The notes beneath the pieces are model-generated. The model saw only the letters and a program-made list of their open reading frames with translations, was not told where the DNA came from and did not search any database. A stretch of DNA of 64,000 bases from Paucihalobacter ruber (GTDB taxonomy: Bacteria > Bacteroidota > Bacteroidia > Flavobacteriales > Flavobacteriaceae), in NCBI RefSeq assembly GCF_006494535.1, contig NZ_VHIQ01000001.1, positions 188,736 through 252,735 of the forward strand, read 5' to 3'. A program made the position numbers and the translations under genes. Below, piece after piece: positions 9,294 through 18,521 of this stretch; the first letter of the stretch is position 1; every line of letters begins with the position of its first letter.

Positions 9294-12200
9294 TTATTCT
9301 TCTAATCTTATGTCTAATCCAAGACCTTTTAACTCGTGCATTAACACGTTAAACGATTCTGGTAATCCCGGCTCGGGCATTGGCTCACCTTTTACTATGG
9401 CTTCATAGGTTTTGGCTCTACCAATTACGTCGTCTGATTTTACGGTTAAGATTTCTCTTAAAGTGCTTGATGCGCCGTAGGCTTCTAAAGCCCAAACTTC
9501 CATCTCACCAAAACGCTGACCACCAAACTGAGCTTTACCACCAAGCGGTTGCTGGGTAATTAAAGAGTATGGTCCAATAGATCTGGCGTGCATTTTATCG
9601 TCAATCATATGACCAAGTTTAATCATGTAAATAACCCCAACAGTTGCTGCTTGATCAAATCTTTCACCGGTTCCACCGTCATATAGATAGGTATGACCAA
9701 ATCTTGGTACGCCGGCCTCATCAGTTAATTCATTGATTTGATCTAGGGTTGCCCCGTCAAAAATTGGAGTAGCGTAAGTTCTACCTAATTTTTGTCCGGC
9801 CCAGCCAAGAACTGTTTCGTAAATCTGACCAATGTTCATACGAGATGGTACACCAAGCGGATTAAGTACAATATCAACAGGCGTTCCGTCTTCCAAGAAC
9901 GGCATGTCTTCCTGACGAACGATTCTCGCAACAATACCTTTGTTACCATGGCGTCCGGCCATTTTATCACCTACCTTTAATTTACGTTTTTTAGCAATGT
10001 AAACCTTGGCTAGTTTAATAATTCCGGCAGGTAATTCATCACCAACTGAGATGGTAAATTTCTCACGACGTAACGATCCGTGTAAATCGTTTTCTTTGAT
10101 TTTATAATTGTGAAGTAAATCTGCAATTAAATCGTTACTATGGTCATCTGTTGTCCATTTTCCACTGGTTAAATGCGAATAATCATCAACAGAATTTAAC
10201 ATTTTTAAAGTGTACTTTTTACCTTTAGGGATAATTTCTTCACCTAAATCGTTATAAATACCTTGAGCAGTTTTTCCATTTACGATGGCAAATAGCTTCT
10301 CAACGAGTACATTCTTTAAGTCATCAAATTTTTGATCATAAGCAGCCTCTAAGGTTTCGATATCTTCTTTGTCTTTTGCACGCTTACGCTTATCTTTAAC
10401 GGCTCTTGAGAATAACTTCTTGTCAATTACTACACCATTAAGTGATGGAGAAGCTTTAAGAGATGCATCTTTTACATCACCTGCTTTATCACCAAAAATA
10501 GCGCGAAGTAACTTTTCTTCGGGTGTTGGATCGCTTTCGCCTTTAGGTGTAATTTTACCAATAAGGATATCACCCGGCTTAATTTCAGCACCAATTCTAA
10601 TCATACCGTTTTCATCAAGGTCTTTAGTAGCCTCTTCTGAAACGTTAGGAATATCGTTAGTAAGTTCCTCGTTACCCAATTTAGTATCTCTAACTTCTAG
10701 AGAATACTCGTCTATATGAATAGAGGTAAAAATATCGTCTCTTACAACTTTTTCAGAAATCACAATCGCATCTTCAAAGTTGTATCCCTTCCATGGCATG
10801 AATGCCACTTTCATATTTCTACCAAGAGCTAATTCGCCATTTTTAGTAGCATAACCTTCACACAGTACCTGACCTTTTTCAACTCTATCGCCTTTAGTGA
10901 CAATAGGCTTTAAGTTAATTGAAGTACCCTGGTTTGTTTTTCTAAACTTAACCAAAGGATAAGTTTTTATATTGCTATCAAAACTAACCAAAGCTTCATC
11001 ATCTGTTCTGTCGTACTCGATTACGATTTTATCGGCATCAACATAGGTTACCTTACCGGCACCTTCTGCATTAATTAATACTCTGGAATCTTTAGCCACC
11101 TGTCTCTCAAGACCGGTACCTACAATAGGTGCTTGTGCTCTTAACAAAGGAACAGCCTGACGCATCATGTTTGAACCCATCAAGGCACGGTTAGCATCAT
11201 CGTGTTCCAGGAATGGAATAAGAGATGCCGAAATAGATGCAACCTGGTTAGGGGCTACGTCGGTATATTGAACTTCGCTTGGTTCAATTACCGGGAAATC
11301 GCCTTCTTCACGTGCAATTACTTTGTCATTTTGAATTTTGCCGTCGGCATCAACTATGACGTTAGCCTGAGCAATTTTCATATCTTCTTCCTCTTCGGCA
11401 CTCAAATAAACCGGTGTGTTTTTAATGTCAACAACACCGTTTTCTACTTTGCGATAAGGCGTTTCAAGGAATCCCATAGAATTCACCTTGGCAAAAACCG
11501 AAAGAGATGATATAAGTCCAATGTTTGGACCTTCAGGAGTTTCAATCGGGCATAAACGACCGTAATGCGTGTAGTGAACGTCTCGAACCTCAAAGCCGGC
11601 GCGCTCTCTTGAAAGTCCACCCGGGCCTAGAGCCGAAAGTCTTCTTTTGTGAGTAATCTCTGCCAGTGGATTGGTTTGATCCATAAACTGAGATAACTGG
11701 TTGGTACCAAAGAAAGAGTTGATAACCGATGACAGTGTTTTAGCATTAATCAAATCGATTGGTGTAAACACTTCGTTATCGCGAACATTCATGCGCTCTC
11801 TAATGGTACGAGCCATTCTTGCCAAACCAACACCAAATTGAGATGACAATTGCTCTCCTACGGTTCTAACACGACGGTTAGAAAGGTGATCGATATCATC
11901 AATCTCTGCTTTAGAATTGATAAGCTCGATTAAATATTTTATAATGGTAATGATATCTTCTTTGGTAAGCACTTGCTTATCCATACCAATATCAAGACCT
12001 AGTTTTTTATTCATTCTGTAACGACCCACTTCTCCCAAAGAGTAACGCTGATCACTAAAGAACAATTTGTCGATAATGCCTCTGGCTGTTTCCTCATCGG
12101 GTGGCTCGGCATTTCGCAACTGGCGATAGATGTGCTCTACAGCTTCTTTCTCTGAGTTAGTTGGATCTTTTTGAAGCGTATTGTGAATAATGGCATAATC

Positions 12201-13106
12201 GCCCTGTTGTTCGCTTTCTTTATGAAGTAAAATAGTTTTTACATCGGCGTCAAGAATTTCTTCGATATTGTCTTTATCGATAATGGTGTCACGATCTAAA
12301 ACAATTTCGTTTCTTTCAATAGAAACCACTTCACCTGTATCTTCATCAACGAAGTCTTCGTGCCAGGTATTTAACACCCTTGCAGCTAATCTTCTGCCAA
12401 TGTATTTTTTAAGTCCGGTTTTAGACACTTTAATTTCTTCAGCTAGGTCGAAAATTTCTAAAATATCCTTATCACGTTCAAAACCTATAGCTCTGAATAA
12501 CGTAGTTACCGGTAATTTTTTCTTTCGGTCAATATAAGCGTACATAACGCTATTGATGTCTGTAGCAAATTCAATCCATGAACCTTTAAAAGGAATAATT
12601 CTAGCCGAGTAAAGTTTTGTGCCATTGGCATGAAAAGACTGGCTGAAGAACACACCCGGAGATCTGTGTAATTGCGAAACCACAACGCGTTCAGCACCAT
12701 TGATAACAAAGGTACCACTAGGTGTCATGTAAGGAATGGTTCCTAAATAAACATCTTGAACAATGGTTTCAAAATCTTCATGCTCTGGATCTGTACAGTA
12801 CAGTTTAAGTCGCGCTTTTAAAGGCACACTGTAAGTTAAACCTCTCTCAATACACTCTTCAATGCTGTATCTTGGTGGGTCTATGAAGTAATCTAAAAAC
12901 TCCAGAACAAACTGGTTACGAGTGTCGGTAATTGGAAAATTTTCCATGAAGGTTTTATACAAACCTTCGTTACTTCTTTCTTCGGTTTTTGTTTCTAACT
13001 GGAAAAAATCCTGGAAGGATTTAATTTGGATATCCAAGAAATCGGGATATTCCGTTCTATTTACTATAGAAGAGAAATTGATTCTTTCAGCTGTATTTGC
13101 TAACAT
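9294..13106 (-). CDS. rpoB: RNA polymerase beta subunit
   Basis: The 1270-residue beta subunit of RNA polymerase. The rifampicin pocket [19 protein letters not shown] is present, with Asp476, His486 and Ser491 at the positions equivalent to E. coli 516, 526 and 531, so no classical resistance change is visible. Other core motifs include [23 protein letters not shown] and [21 protein letters not shown]. The C-terminal dimension matches other Bacteroidota. It is separated from rplL by 123 bases holding two hairpins, and rpoC follows after 55 bases. Confidence 0.99.
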   Translation of the reverse strand: MLANTAERINFSSIVNRTEYPDFLDIQIKSFQDFFQLETKTEERSNEGLYKTFMENFPITDTRNQFVLEFLDYFIDPPRYSIEECIERGLTYSVPLKARLKLYCTDPEHEDFETIVQDVYLGTIPYMTPSGTFVINGAERVVVSQLHRSPGVFFSQSFHANGTKLYSARIIPFKGSWIEFATDINSVMYAYIDRKKKLPVTTLFRAIGFERDKDILEIFDLAEEIKVSKTGLKKYIGRRLAARVLNTWHEDFVDEDTGEVVSIERNEIVLDRDTIIDKDNIEEILDADVKTILLHKESEQQGDYAIIHNTLQKDPTNSEKEAVEHIYRQLRNAEPPDEETARGIIDKLFFSDQRYSLGEVGRYRMNKKLGLDIGMDKQVLTKEDIITIIKYLIELINSKAEIDDIDHLSNRRVRTVGEQLSSQFGVGLARMARTIRERMNVRDNEVFTPIDLINAKTLSSVINSFFGTNQLSQFMDQTNPLAEITHKRRLSALGPGGLSRERAGFEVRDVHYTHYGRLCPIETPEGPNIGLISSLSVFAKVNSMGFLETPYRKVENGVVDIKNTPVYLSAEEEEDMKIAQANVIVDADGKIQNDKVIAREEGDFPVIEPSEVQYTDVAPNQVASISASLIPFLEHDDANRALMGSNMMRQAVPLLRAQAPIVGTGLERQVAKDSRVLINAEGAGKVTYVDADKIVIEYDRTDDEALVSFDSNIKTYPLVKFRKTNQGTSINLKPIVTKGDRVEKGQVLCEGYATKNGELALGRNMKVAFMPWKGYNFEDAIVISEKVVRDDIFTSIHIDEYSLEVRDTKLGNEELTNDIPNVSEEATKDLDENGMIRIGAEIKPGDILIGKITPKGESDPTPEEKLLRAIFGDKAGDVKDASLKASPSLNGVVIDKKLFSRAVKDKRKRAKDKEDIETLEAAYDQKFDDLKNVLVEKLFAIVNGKTAQGIYNDLGEEIIPKGKKYTLKMLNSVDDYSHLTSGKWTTDDHSNDLIADLLHNYKIKENDLHGSLRREKFTISVGDELPAGIIKLAKVYIAKKRKLKVGDKMAGRHGNKGIVARIVRQEDMPFLEDGTPVDIVLNPLGVPSRMNIGQIYETVLGWAGQKLGRTYATPIFDGATLDQINELTDEAGVPRFGHTYLYDGGTGERFDQAATVGVIYMIKLGHMIDDKMHARSIGPYSLITQQPLGGKAQFGGQRFGEMEVWALEAYGASSTLREILTVKSDDVIGRAKTYEAIVKGEPMPEPGLPESFNVLMHELKGLGLDIRLEE

Positions 13107-13141
13107 CTATGAACGAAATTTTGATTAAAAAATATTAGTTT

Positions 13142-13169
13142 TTTTGTGTTACACATTAATAACACAAAA
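13142..13169 (-). promoter_or_regulatory. Hairpin 2 in the rplL-rpoB spacer
   Basis: A perfect 10-bp inverted repeat (TTTTGTGTTA / TAACACAAAA) with an 8-base loop lies directly before rpoB. With the neighbouring hairpin it forms a two-hairpin leader between ribosomal-protein and polymerase genes. It could attenuate transcription, be a processing site, or protect the mRNA end. Confidence 0.6.
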
Positions 13170-13170
13170 T

Positions 13171-13206
13171 GGTTTAGGTCTTAGAGAGCTTCTCTAGACC
13201 TAAACC
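13171..13206 (-). promoter_or_regulatory. Hairpin 1 in the rplL-rpoB spacer (candidate attenuator/processing site)
   Basis: Arms GGTTTAGGTCT (13171-13181) and AGACCTAAACC (13196-13206) form an 11-bp perfect stem whose inside (AGAGA / TCTCT) can pair further. On the minus strand it lies 23 bases after the rplL stop. E. coli has an attenuator and an RNase III site in the same spacer, so a similar role is plausible but unproven. Confidence 0.65.
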
Positions 13207-13229
13207 GAAAATTGTTTGCTTGCGGTAGC

Positions 13230-13604
13230 TTACTTAAGCTCAACCTCAGCACCGGCTTCTTCTAAAGAAGTTTTAAGACCTTCGGCCTCATCTTTAGAAA
13301 CGCCTTCTTTGATAGCACTAGGAGCACTATCAACTAATTCTTTAGCTTCTTTTAAGCCAAGACCTGTTAATTCTTTTACAAGTTTAACAACTGCTAATTT
13401 AGAAGCACCAGCTGATTTAAGCATTACTGTAAATTCAGATTGCTCTTCAACAACTTCAGCGGCAGCACCGCCACCGGCAGCAACAGCTACTGCAGCAGCA
13501 GCAGGCTCTATACCGTATTCTTCTTTTAATATTGTAGCTAACTCATTAACTTCTTTTACTGTAAGGTTAACTAATTGTTCTGCGAAATCTTTTAAATCTG
13601 CCAT
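13230..13604 (-). CDS. rplL: 50S ribosomal protein L7/L12
   Basis: The 124-residue stalk protein bL12. The N-terminal dimerisation region ([23 protein letters not shown]) is joined by an Ala/Gly-rich hinge ([16 protein letters not shown]) to the C-terminal factor-binding domain ([34 protein letters not shown]). It binds elongation factors through the ribosome stalk formed with L10. It lies 65 bases after rplJ and before the hairpin spacer leading to rpoB. Confidence 0.99.
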   Translation of the reverse strand: MADLKDFAEQLVNLTVKEVNELATILKEEYGIEPAAAAVAVAAGGGAAAEVVEEQSEFTVMLKSAGASKLAVVKLVKELTGLGLKEAKELVDSAPSAIKEGVSKDEAEGLKTSLEEAGAEVELK

Positions 13605-13669
13605 TTTCTATCGTTTTAAAAATGTTTTAATAAATTATAATTTGTTTTAAGTGCGTACTAATTTGTTCC

Positions 13670-14185
13670 TTATTTTTCTGATAAGGTTTTAAGAATTCCT
13701 GCCAATTTACCGCCACCAGACTTAAGTGCTGATACAACGTTTTTAGCCGGTGATTGTAATAATCCAACAATATCACCAATTAATTCTTCTCTAGATTTGA
13801 TATTTACCAGAGATTCTAATTGATTATCGCCTAAGTAAACTGTCTCTTCAATATAAGCGCCTTTTAAAAGCGGTTTTTCTGATTTTTTGCGGAAAGCTTG
13901 GATAACTTTTGCCGGAGCGTTACCAGTCTCAGCATACATTACAGAGGTATTACCTTTAAGTACGGTTGGTAAATCACCAAAGTCCTTTTCAGATGCATCC
14001 ATAGCTTTATGGAGCAAGGTGTTTTTAACCACCGCCAATTTCACATTTGCTTTAAAGCAAGCGCGACGTAAGTTAGAAGTATCTGCTGCATTCAATCCTG
14101 AAATATCGGCCAGATAAACCACAGGATTTTCCGCCAATTGAGCAGTTAACTCTCCAATAACGTGCGATTTTTCTTCTCTTGTCAT
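13670..14185 (-). CDS. rplJ: 50S ribosomal protein L10
   Basis: The 171-residue stalk base protein uL10. MTREEKSHVIGELTAQL, LRRACFKANVKLAVVKNTL and a C-terminal helix that docks L7/L12 dimers are visible. It anchors the L12 stalk to 23S rRNA with L11. The gene begins only 19 bases after rplA, which leaves no room for a separate long L10 leader RNA. Autogenous control, if any, must act elsewhere. Confidence 0.99.
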   Translation of the reverse strand: MTREEKSHVIGELTAQLAENPVVYLADISGLNAADTSNLRRACFKANVKLAVVKNTLLHKAMDASEKDFGDLPTVLKGNTSVMYAETGNAPAKVIQAFRKKSEKPLLKGAYIEETVYLGDNQLESLVNIKSREELIGDIVGLLQSPAKNVVSALKSGGGKLAGILKTLSEK

Positions 14186-14204
14186 AATAATAAAAGTTTA
14201 ACTA

Positions 14205-14894
14205 CTAATTAATTTTAGGATCTACAGCAATAGATGGGCTCATGGTGCTAGACATAAAAATGCTCTTAACATAAGAACCTTTTGCAGTTGAAGGTTTTAA
14301 TTTGATTAATGTTGAAATTAATTCTTGCGCGTTATCTGCAAGTTTATCGGCGCTAAAAGATGCCTTTCCAATTGGAGCGTGCACAATACCGGTTTTGTCA
14401 ACTTTAAAATCAATTTTACCTGCTTTTACTTCACTTACAGCTTTAGCAACGTCCATAGTTACAGTACCGGTTTTTGGGTTAGGCATTAAACCTCTAGGAC
14501 CGAGTACACGACCTAAAGGACCTAATTTACCCATAATGCTAGGCATAGTAATGATGACGTCTACATCGGTCCAACCGTTCTTGATTTTATCAAGATACTC
14601 GTCTAACCCAACAAAATCTGCACCAGCTTCTTTAGCTTCTGCTTCTTTATCCGGAGTTACCAATGCTAAAACTTTCATGTCTTTTCCTGTACCATGAGGC
14701 AAAGAAACCACACCGCGAACCATTTGGTTAGCTTTACGTGGATCTACGCCTAATCTTACAGCGATATCTACAGAGGCATCAAATTTGGTATAAGTAACTT
14801 CTTTTACCAGGTTTGAAGCTTCCTGCAAAGAGTAAAGTTTGTTTTTCTCAACTTTAGCTCTTGCTTCTTTTTTCTTTTTTGTTAATCTTGCCAT
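14205..14894 (-). CDS. rplA: 50S ribosomal protein L1
   Basis: The 229-residue L1 stalk protein uL1. The conserved stretches [35 protein letters not shown] and the Lys-rich N-terminus identify it. It binds 23S rRNA near the E site and in many bacteria represses its own operon. It starts 12 bases after rplK, consistent with translational coupling. Confidence 0.99.
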   Translation of the reverse strand: MARLTKKKKEARAKVEKNKLYSLQEASNLVKEVTYTKFDASVDIAVRLGVDPRKANQMVRGVVSLPHGTGKDMKVLALVTPDKEAEAKEAGADFVGLDEYLDKIKNGWTDVDVIITMPSIMGKLGPLGRVLGPRGLMPNPKTGTVTMDVAKAVSEVKAGKIDFKVDKTGIVHAPIGKASFSADKLADNAQELISTLIKLKPSTAKGSYVKSIFMSSTMSPSIAVDPKIN

Positions 14895-14906
14895 TTAATT
14901 AAGATT

Positions 14907-15347
14907 TTAATTTGGAGCTTCTCCGCCCTTAACGGTTATACCCATTGATCTTGCAGTACCTGCAACCATTTTCATGGCTGAGTCAAGCGTAAATGCATTT
15001 AAATCTACCATCTTGTCTTCTGCAATTGCTTTTACCTGATCCCAGGTAACTCTAGCTACTTTCTTTCGGTTTGGTTCTCCAGATCCCTTCTTAATTTTGG
15101 CCGCTTCCATTAATTGCACTGCAGCTGGTGGTGTTTTGATTACAAATTCAAAAGATTTGTCTTTGTAAACAGAAATAACCACAGGTAATACTTTACCTGG
15201 TTTATCTTGGGTTCTAGCATTAAACTGCTTACAGAACTCCATGATATTAACGCCGGCAGCACCTAAAGCGGGTCCAACCGGTGGCGAAGGATTCGCAGCA
15301 CCTCCCCGGACTTGTAACTTAACTAATTTGCTTAGTTCTTTTGCCAT
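14907..15347 (-). CDS. rplK: 50S ribosomal protein L11
   Basis: The 146-residue protein uL11 of the GTPase-associated centre. The N-terminal [20 protein letters not shown] and the C-terminal rRNA-binding [13 protein letters not shown] are typical. It binds the L11 site of 23S rRNA together with L10. The gene follows nusG by 70 bases and leads the rplKA pair. Confidence 0.99.
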   Translation of the reverse strand: MAKELSKLVKLQVRGGAANPSPPVGPALGAAGVNIMEFCKQFNARTQDKPGKVLPVVISVYKDKSFEFVIKTPPAAVQLMEAAKIKKGSGEPNRKKVARVTWDQVKAIAEDKMVDLNAFTLDSAMKMVAGTARSMGITVKGGEAPN

Positions 15348-15417
15348 TTTTCTAGTTTTAATTGCGATTTGCTATTTGGAAGCTATAACAAAAACGCTAT
15401 TTTATGTGTAACAATTA

Positions 15418-15975
15418 TTAAACTTTTTCTACTTGCATATAACTTAATTCTAGTGGTGTTTTTCTTCCGAATATTTTCACCATTACTTCAAGTTTACGCT
15501 TTTCTTCATTTATTTTTTCAATAGTACCATCGAAACCGTTGAAAGGACCATCTATTACTTTTACAGTGTCACCTTTCTTAAATGGTATAGCCATATTTGC
15601 ATCTGCCTCCATGGCCAATTCATCAACCTTACCAAGCATTCTGTTAACTTCAGATTGTCTTAACGGCACAGGTTCTCCTCCTTTGGTTTCACCTAAAAAA
15701 CCAATGACATTAGGTACAGATTTAATAATGTGCGGAATCTCACCACTTAAATTGGCTTGTATCATGATATAGCCTGGGAAATAAACCTTTTCTTTTTGAA
15801 TTTTCTTACCGTTTCGTATTTGAACTACTTTTTCTGTAGGAACTATTGCCTGCTCTACATAATCTTGTAATCCTAAACGAGCAATTTCATTAAGAATATA
15901 ATCTTTAATTTTATTCTCCTGGCCACTTACAGCCCTAACTACATACCATTTTTTATTTTCAATCACCTCAGCCAT
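15418..15975 (-). CDS. nusG: Transcription termination/antitermination factor NusG
   Basis: The 185-residue factor contains an N-terminal NGN domain (KWYVVRAVSGQENKIKDYI, VYFPGYIMIQ, VPNVIGFLG) and a C-terminal KOW domain from about 130 (FKKGDTVKVIDGPFNGFDG). NusG rides on RNA polymerase and couples it to the ribosome through S10 or to Rho. It starts 11 bases after secE, the universal arrangement. Confidence 0.98.
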   Translation of the reverse strand: MAEVIENKKWYVVRAVSGQENKIKDYILNEIARLGLQDYVEQAIVPTEKVVQIRNGKKIQKEKVYFPGYIMIQANLSGEIPHIIKSVPNVIGFLGETKGGEPVPLRQSEVNRMLGKVDELAMEADANMAIPFKKGDTVKVIDGPFNGFDGTIEKINEEKRKLEVMVKIFGRKTPLELSYMQVEKV

Positions 15976-15986
15976 AAATTCAAGTT

Positions 15987-16181
15987 TTATTTAATCCAGC
16001 TAAAATAGGTTTCAATAAGATTGCTAAACACAGTATCGACACCCCAAATAGCCAAAGAAAAAATTATTGAGAACACAGCTACCATAATCATTAATTTTTG
16101 TCCTTCTGCCCATGTAGGCCAGGTAACATGATTTTTTAATTCACCAAATGATTCTCTAACGTATGTAACAACATTTGCCAT
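15987..16181 (-). CDS. secE: Preprotein translocase subunit SecE
   Basis: This 64-residue, single-span form of SecE shows the conserved cytoplasmic helix (YVRESFGELKNHVTWPTWAEG) followed by one membrane segment (LMIMVAVFSIIFSLAIWGV). It clamps SecY in the translocon. The gene sits between tRNA-Trp and nusG. Confidence 0.97.
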   Translation of the reverse strand: MANVVTYVRESFGELKNHVTWPTWAEGQKLMIMVAVFSIIFSLAIWGVDTVFSNLIETYFSWIK

Positions 16182-16282
16182 TTTATTTCTTTTTTTTATT
16201 GGCTGACTTTAATAACTCTATTATCCTGGTCAACCTTCTTGCCAACCTTTGATTGAAAAGATTGACAAATTTTTATTTTTTG

Positions 16283-16355
16283 CACGGGTTGAGAGACTCG
16301 AACTCCCGACACCTGGTTTTGGAGACCAGTGCTCTACCAACTGAGCTAAACCCGT
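16283..16355 (-). tRNA. tRNA-Trp (anticodon CCA)
   Basis: The 73-base minus-strand cloverleaf has acceptor ACGGGTT/AACCCGT, D arm GCTC..GAGC, anticodon arm CTGGT-CTCCAAA-ACCAG with anticodon CCA, and T arm CGGGAGTTCGAGTCTC. The 3' CCA is not encoded. It lies between tuf and secE. Variant: none of the arms shows a damaging mismatch. Confidence 0.97.
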
Positions 16356-16439
16356 TTATTGAGGTTTCACTAACGGAATAAATTATAACCTGTAGGTTAA
16401 ATTTGTGCCCGTTGGTTATTCCACCTTATAATACAAATC

Positions 16440-16466
16440 AAGGCATTCGCCATTGGCGAATACCTT
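16440..16466 (-). terminator. Hairpin after tuf (weak terminator)
   Basis: A 12-bp stem with one mismatch (AAGGCATTCGCC / GGCGAATACCTT) and a 3-base loop lies 19 bases after the tuf stop. On the minus strand it is followed by a TTGATTTGTATT stretch, a weak T-run, so it may only partly separate tuf from tRNA-Trp and secE. Confidence 0.6.
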
Positions 16467-16485
16467 AATTTGAAGTTATGTTTGA

Positions 16486-17673
16486 TTAGTCTAAAATCTC
16501 AGTAACCTGACCTGCACCTACAGTTCTACCGCCTTCACGGATAGCAAAACGTAAACCTACGTTAAGTGCGATAGGCTGGATAAGATCAACTGTAATAGTT
16601 AAGTTATCACCAGGCATTACCATTTCAACACCATCAGGTAAAATAATGTTACCTGTTACGTCGGTTGTTCTAACATAGAACTGTGGACGATAGTTATTGT
16701 GGAATGGCGTGTGACGACCACCTTCTTCTTTTTTAAGGATATAAACCTCTGCTTTAAATTTAGCATGTGGCTTAATTGAACCAGGCTTGCAAATAACCAT
16801 ACCTCTAGAGATTTGAGATTTCTCAATACCTCTTAAAAGGATACCTACGTTATCACCTGCTTCACCTCTATCAAGGATTTTACGGAACATCTCAACACCA
16901 GTAATGGTTGAGGTTAATTTTTCAGCTCCCATACCAATGATCTCAACAGGATCACCTGTGTTAGCAACACCAGTTTCAATTCTACCAGTTGCTACCGTAC
17001 CACGACCTGTGATAGAAAATACGTCTTCAACAGGCATTAGGAATGGTTTTTCAACATCACGAGGTGGTAATTCAATCCAATTATCAACAGCATCCATTAA
17101 TTCTAATACTGTTTTAGACCATTTATCATCTCCTTGAAGAGCACCTAAAGCAGAACCAGCAATTACAGGGCTGTTATCTCCATCGTAATCGTAGAAGCTT
17201 AATAAATCACGAATTTCCATTTCAACCAGTTCTAATAACTCTTCGTCATCAACTAAGTCAACTTTATTCATGAAAACTACCATACGTGGAATACCAACCT
17301 GACGACCTAAAAGGATGTGCTCACGAGTTTGTGGCATTGGACCATCAGTAGCAGCAACCACAAGGATAGCGCCATCCATCTGAGCAGCACCAGTAACCAT
17401 GTTTTTTACGTAATCCGCGTGACCTGGACAGTCAACGTGTGCATAGTGTCTGCTAGCTGTAGAGTATTCTACGTGCGATGTATTAATAGTAATACCTCTT
17501 TCCTTTTCTTCAGGAGCGTTATCAATTTGATCAAAAGATTTTACCTCTGATAAACCTGCTTCAGCTAAAACGCGAGTAATAGCGGCAGTTAAAGTTGTTT
17601 TACCGTGATCAACGTGTCCAATAGTACCTATGTTAAGGTGCGGTTTGGAACGATCGAAAGTTGCCTTTGCCAT
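16486..17673 (-). CDS. tuf: Elongation factor Tu
   Basis: The 395-residue GTPase delivers aminoacyl-tRNA to the ribosome. G1 GHVDHGKT spans 19-26, DCPGHADY and NKVD follow, and the three-domain length is normal. The effector threonine region ([14 protein letters not shown]) is intact. It follows the four-tRNA array, as in E. coli tufB, and is probably transcribed with it from the promoter at 18472-18500. Only one copy is in the window. Confidence 0.99.
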   Translation of the reverse strand: MAKATFDRSKPHLNIGTIGHVDHGKTTLTAAITRVLAEAGLSEVKSFDQIDNAPEEKERGITINTSHVEYSTASRHYAHVDCPGHADYVKNMVTGAAQMDGAILVVAATDGPMPQTREHILLGRQVGIPRMVVFMNKVDLVDDEELLELVEMEIRDLLSFYDYDGDNSPVIAGSALGALQGDDKWSKTVLELMDAVDNWIELPPRDVEKPFLMPVEDVFSITGRGTVATGRIETGVANTGDPVEIIGMGAEKLTSTITGVEMFRKILDRGEAGDNVGILLRGIEKSQISRGMVICKPGSIKPHAKFKAEVYILKKEEGGRHTPFHNNYRPQFYVRTTDVTGNIILPDGVEMVMPGDNLTITVDLIQPIALNVGLRFAIREGGRTVGAGQVTEILD

Positions 17674-17740
17674 GTTTAAATTATTTTAAATCTTATTAAA
17701 TATTAGTGTTCAAATTTTACAATTTTGAGCCTATGACGGG

Positions 17741-17758
17741 TCCCGATAGCTATCGGGA
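17741..17758. repeat. 18-bp perfect palindrome
   Basis: TCCCGATAGCTATCGGGA is self-complementary over its full length. It interrupts the tRNA-Thr 3' copy at its T loop. The unit looks like one of the small mobile-looking palindromes scattered through flavobacterial genomes. Confidence 0.9.
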
Positions 17759-17764
17759 TGAACC

Positions 17765-17784
17765 CCTGCCTGCCGGCTAGCAGG
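17765..17784. repeat. Short CCTGCCTGCCGG-type element
   Basis: This 20-base unit shares CCTGCCTGCCGG with the unit inside the palindrome after rpoC (4903-4922) and folds on itself (CCTGC..GCAGG). It interrupts the tRNA-Thr 3' copy between the T and variable arms. Confidence 0.75.
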
Positions 17785-17857
17785 CGTGACCTTAGTCACT
17801 CGTTTAATTCACAATTTCAAGTTAATTTGGGAGACCATCCCAAACTTACTATTATTG

Positions 17858-17929
17858 AGCCAATGACGGGATTTGAACCCGTGACCTCTTCCTTACCAAG
17901 GAAACGCTCTACCCCTGAGCTACACCGGC
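17858..17929 (-). tRNA. tRNA-Thr (anticodon GGT)
   Basis: The 72-base cloverleaf has acceptor GCCGGTG/CATTGGC (two G-T pairs), anticodon arm TTTCC-TTGGTAA-GGAAG with anticodon GGT, and T arm ACGGGTTCAAATCCCGT. It is the last tRNA before tuf, matching the position of thrT before tufB in E. coli. Confidence 0.95.
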
Positions 17930-17966
17930 GTAAAGTATTTAACTCCTCTTCTTGATCTGGGAAGAG

Positions 17967-17986
17967 ATTCCTGTCTGCACAGGAAT
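17967..17986. repeat. Palindrome in the tRNA-Gly/tRNA-Thr spacer
   Basis: Arms ATTCCTGT and ACAGGAAT with loop CTGC form an 8-bp perfect stem. It belongs to the same ATTCC...GGAAT family as the hairpin at 37946-37967. Confidence 0.8.
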
Positions 17987-17991
17987 TTTAG

Positions 17992-18064
<73 letters not shown>

Positions 18065-18068
18065 ATTC

Positions 18069-18088
18069 ATCCCTACGAAAGTGGGGAT
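18069..18088. repeat. GAAA-loop palindrome in the tRNA-Tyr/tRNA-Gly spacer
   Basis: Arms ATCCCTAC and GTGGGGAT close on a GAAA loop, with one mismatch that is a G-U pair in RNA. It is the same type as the hairpins at 18164-18183 and 37946-37967. Confidence 0.7.
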
Positions 18089-18163
18089 CTAAATTCTATA
18101 ATTTTAATGACCGATTCAGACTTATCATCAATTCCTTTTAGAATTTCAAATTATAAGTTTGAG

Positions 18164-18183
18164 ACTCCCGCTTTCGCGAGAGC
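18164..18183. repeat. TTTC-loop palindrome (GAAA on the other strand) after tRNA-Tyr
   Basis: Arms ACTCCCGC and GCGAGAGC with loop TTTC form an imperfect stem with two mismatches. It lies a few bases after the 3' end of tRNA-Tyr, in the same spacer as the repeat at 18069-18088. Confidence 0.55.
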
Positions 18184-18188
18184 TTTGG

Positions 18189-18271
18189 TGGGGAGAGCAG
18201 GATTCGAACCTGCGAAGGTAGAAACCAACAGATTTACAGTCTGTCCTCGTTGGCCGCTTGAGTATCTCCCC
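18189..18271 (-). tRNA. tRNA-Tyr (anticodon GTA)
   Basis: The 83-base class II cloverleaf has acceptor GGGGAGA/TCTCCCC, anticodon arm CAGA-CTGTAAA-TCTG with anticodon GTA, a long variable arm, and T arm GCAGGTTCGAATCCTGC. It is second in the array, like tyrU in E. coli. Confidence 0.97.
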
Positions 18272-18346
18272 AATAAAATGCTTTGGATTGTTTGTTGTTT
18301 GATTATTTCTAATCTAATAACAATCAATAACTTCGCTATTTCAAAG

Positions 18347-18420
18347 AGCCGATGGAGGGACTCGAACCCACGACCTGCTGATTACAAATCAGCTGCTCTA
18401 GCCAGCTGAGCTACATCGGC
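18347..18420 (-). tRNA. tRNA-Thr (anticodon TGT)
   Basis: The 74-base cloverleaf has acceptor GCCGATG/CATCGGC, anticodon arm GCTGA-TTTGTAA-TCAGC with anticodon TGT, and T arm GTGGGTTCGAGTCCCTC. It is the first gene of the tRNA-tuf transcript, 51 bases downstream of a consensus -7 box. Confidence 0.97.
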
Positions 18421-18442
18421 ATTTTGCTACCATTTTGGCACC

Positions 18443-18467
18443 AAAAAAAGCCCGTTATTTCTAACGG
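18443..18467 (-). terminator. Intrinsic terminator after hpf, overlapping the tRNA operon start
   Basis: On the minus strand CCGTTA-GAAA-TAACGG is followed by GC and seven T's, a textbook terminator shape. It probably ends the xerC-hpf transcript. It sits just downstream of the tRNA operon promoter, so the start site falls at or near the hairpin. Confidence 0.75.
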
Positions 18468-18471
18468 ACTG

Positions 18472-18500
18472 CAAATGTAGCGTTTTATTTCTTTATACAA
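18472..18500 (-). promoter_or_regulatory. Promoter of the tRNA-tuf operon
   Basis: The -7 box TACATTTG (18472-18479) matches TAnnTTTG exactly, and a TTG at 18498-18500 lies 18 bases upstream. Spacing and sequence fit the housekeeping sigma factor of Bacteroidota. Transcription would start at about 18466-18470 and run into tRNA-Thr(TGT). Confidence 0.8.
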
Positions 18501-18521
18501 AATATTTTTATAAAATTTTTC

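Larger units (their letters stand above)
17711..17791 (-). pseudogene. Broken copy of the tRNA-Thr 3' end, interrupted by two palindromes
   Basis: Compared with the true tRNA-Thr(GGT) 3' half (about 17840-17886), this stretch repeats TTGAGCC.ATGACGGG, then GAACCC, then GTGACCT in the same order. It is broken by an 18-bp perfect palindrome at 17741-17758 (in the T loop) and a 20-bp element at 17765-17784. Weak similarity also extends into the tRNA's flank (CAAA..TTAC). No acceptor 5' half is present, so it cannot be a functional tRNA. It may be a remnant of duplication or of an attachment-site-like event. Confidence 0.7.

Noticed and set aside
5679-13128. Several frames of 60-116 codons opposite rpoC and rpoB
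   Set aside because: They follow the wrong strand of highly conserved genes, show no family motifs, and lack promoters.
14186-14204. L10 leader RNA before rplJ
   Set aside because: Only 19 bases separate rplA from rplJ.
13216-14697. Frames of up to 144 codons opposite rplL, rplJ and rplA
   Set aside because: They are low-complexity Ala/Ser/Thr-rich antisense shadows caused by the composition of ribosomal-protein genes.
16371-16430. Partial inverted repeats (GGAATAA...TTATTCC and TAACCTGTAGGTTA) between tuf and tRNA-Trp
   Set aside because: The stems are short and spread over a long loop, with no clear functional match; possible chance structure.
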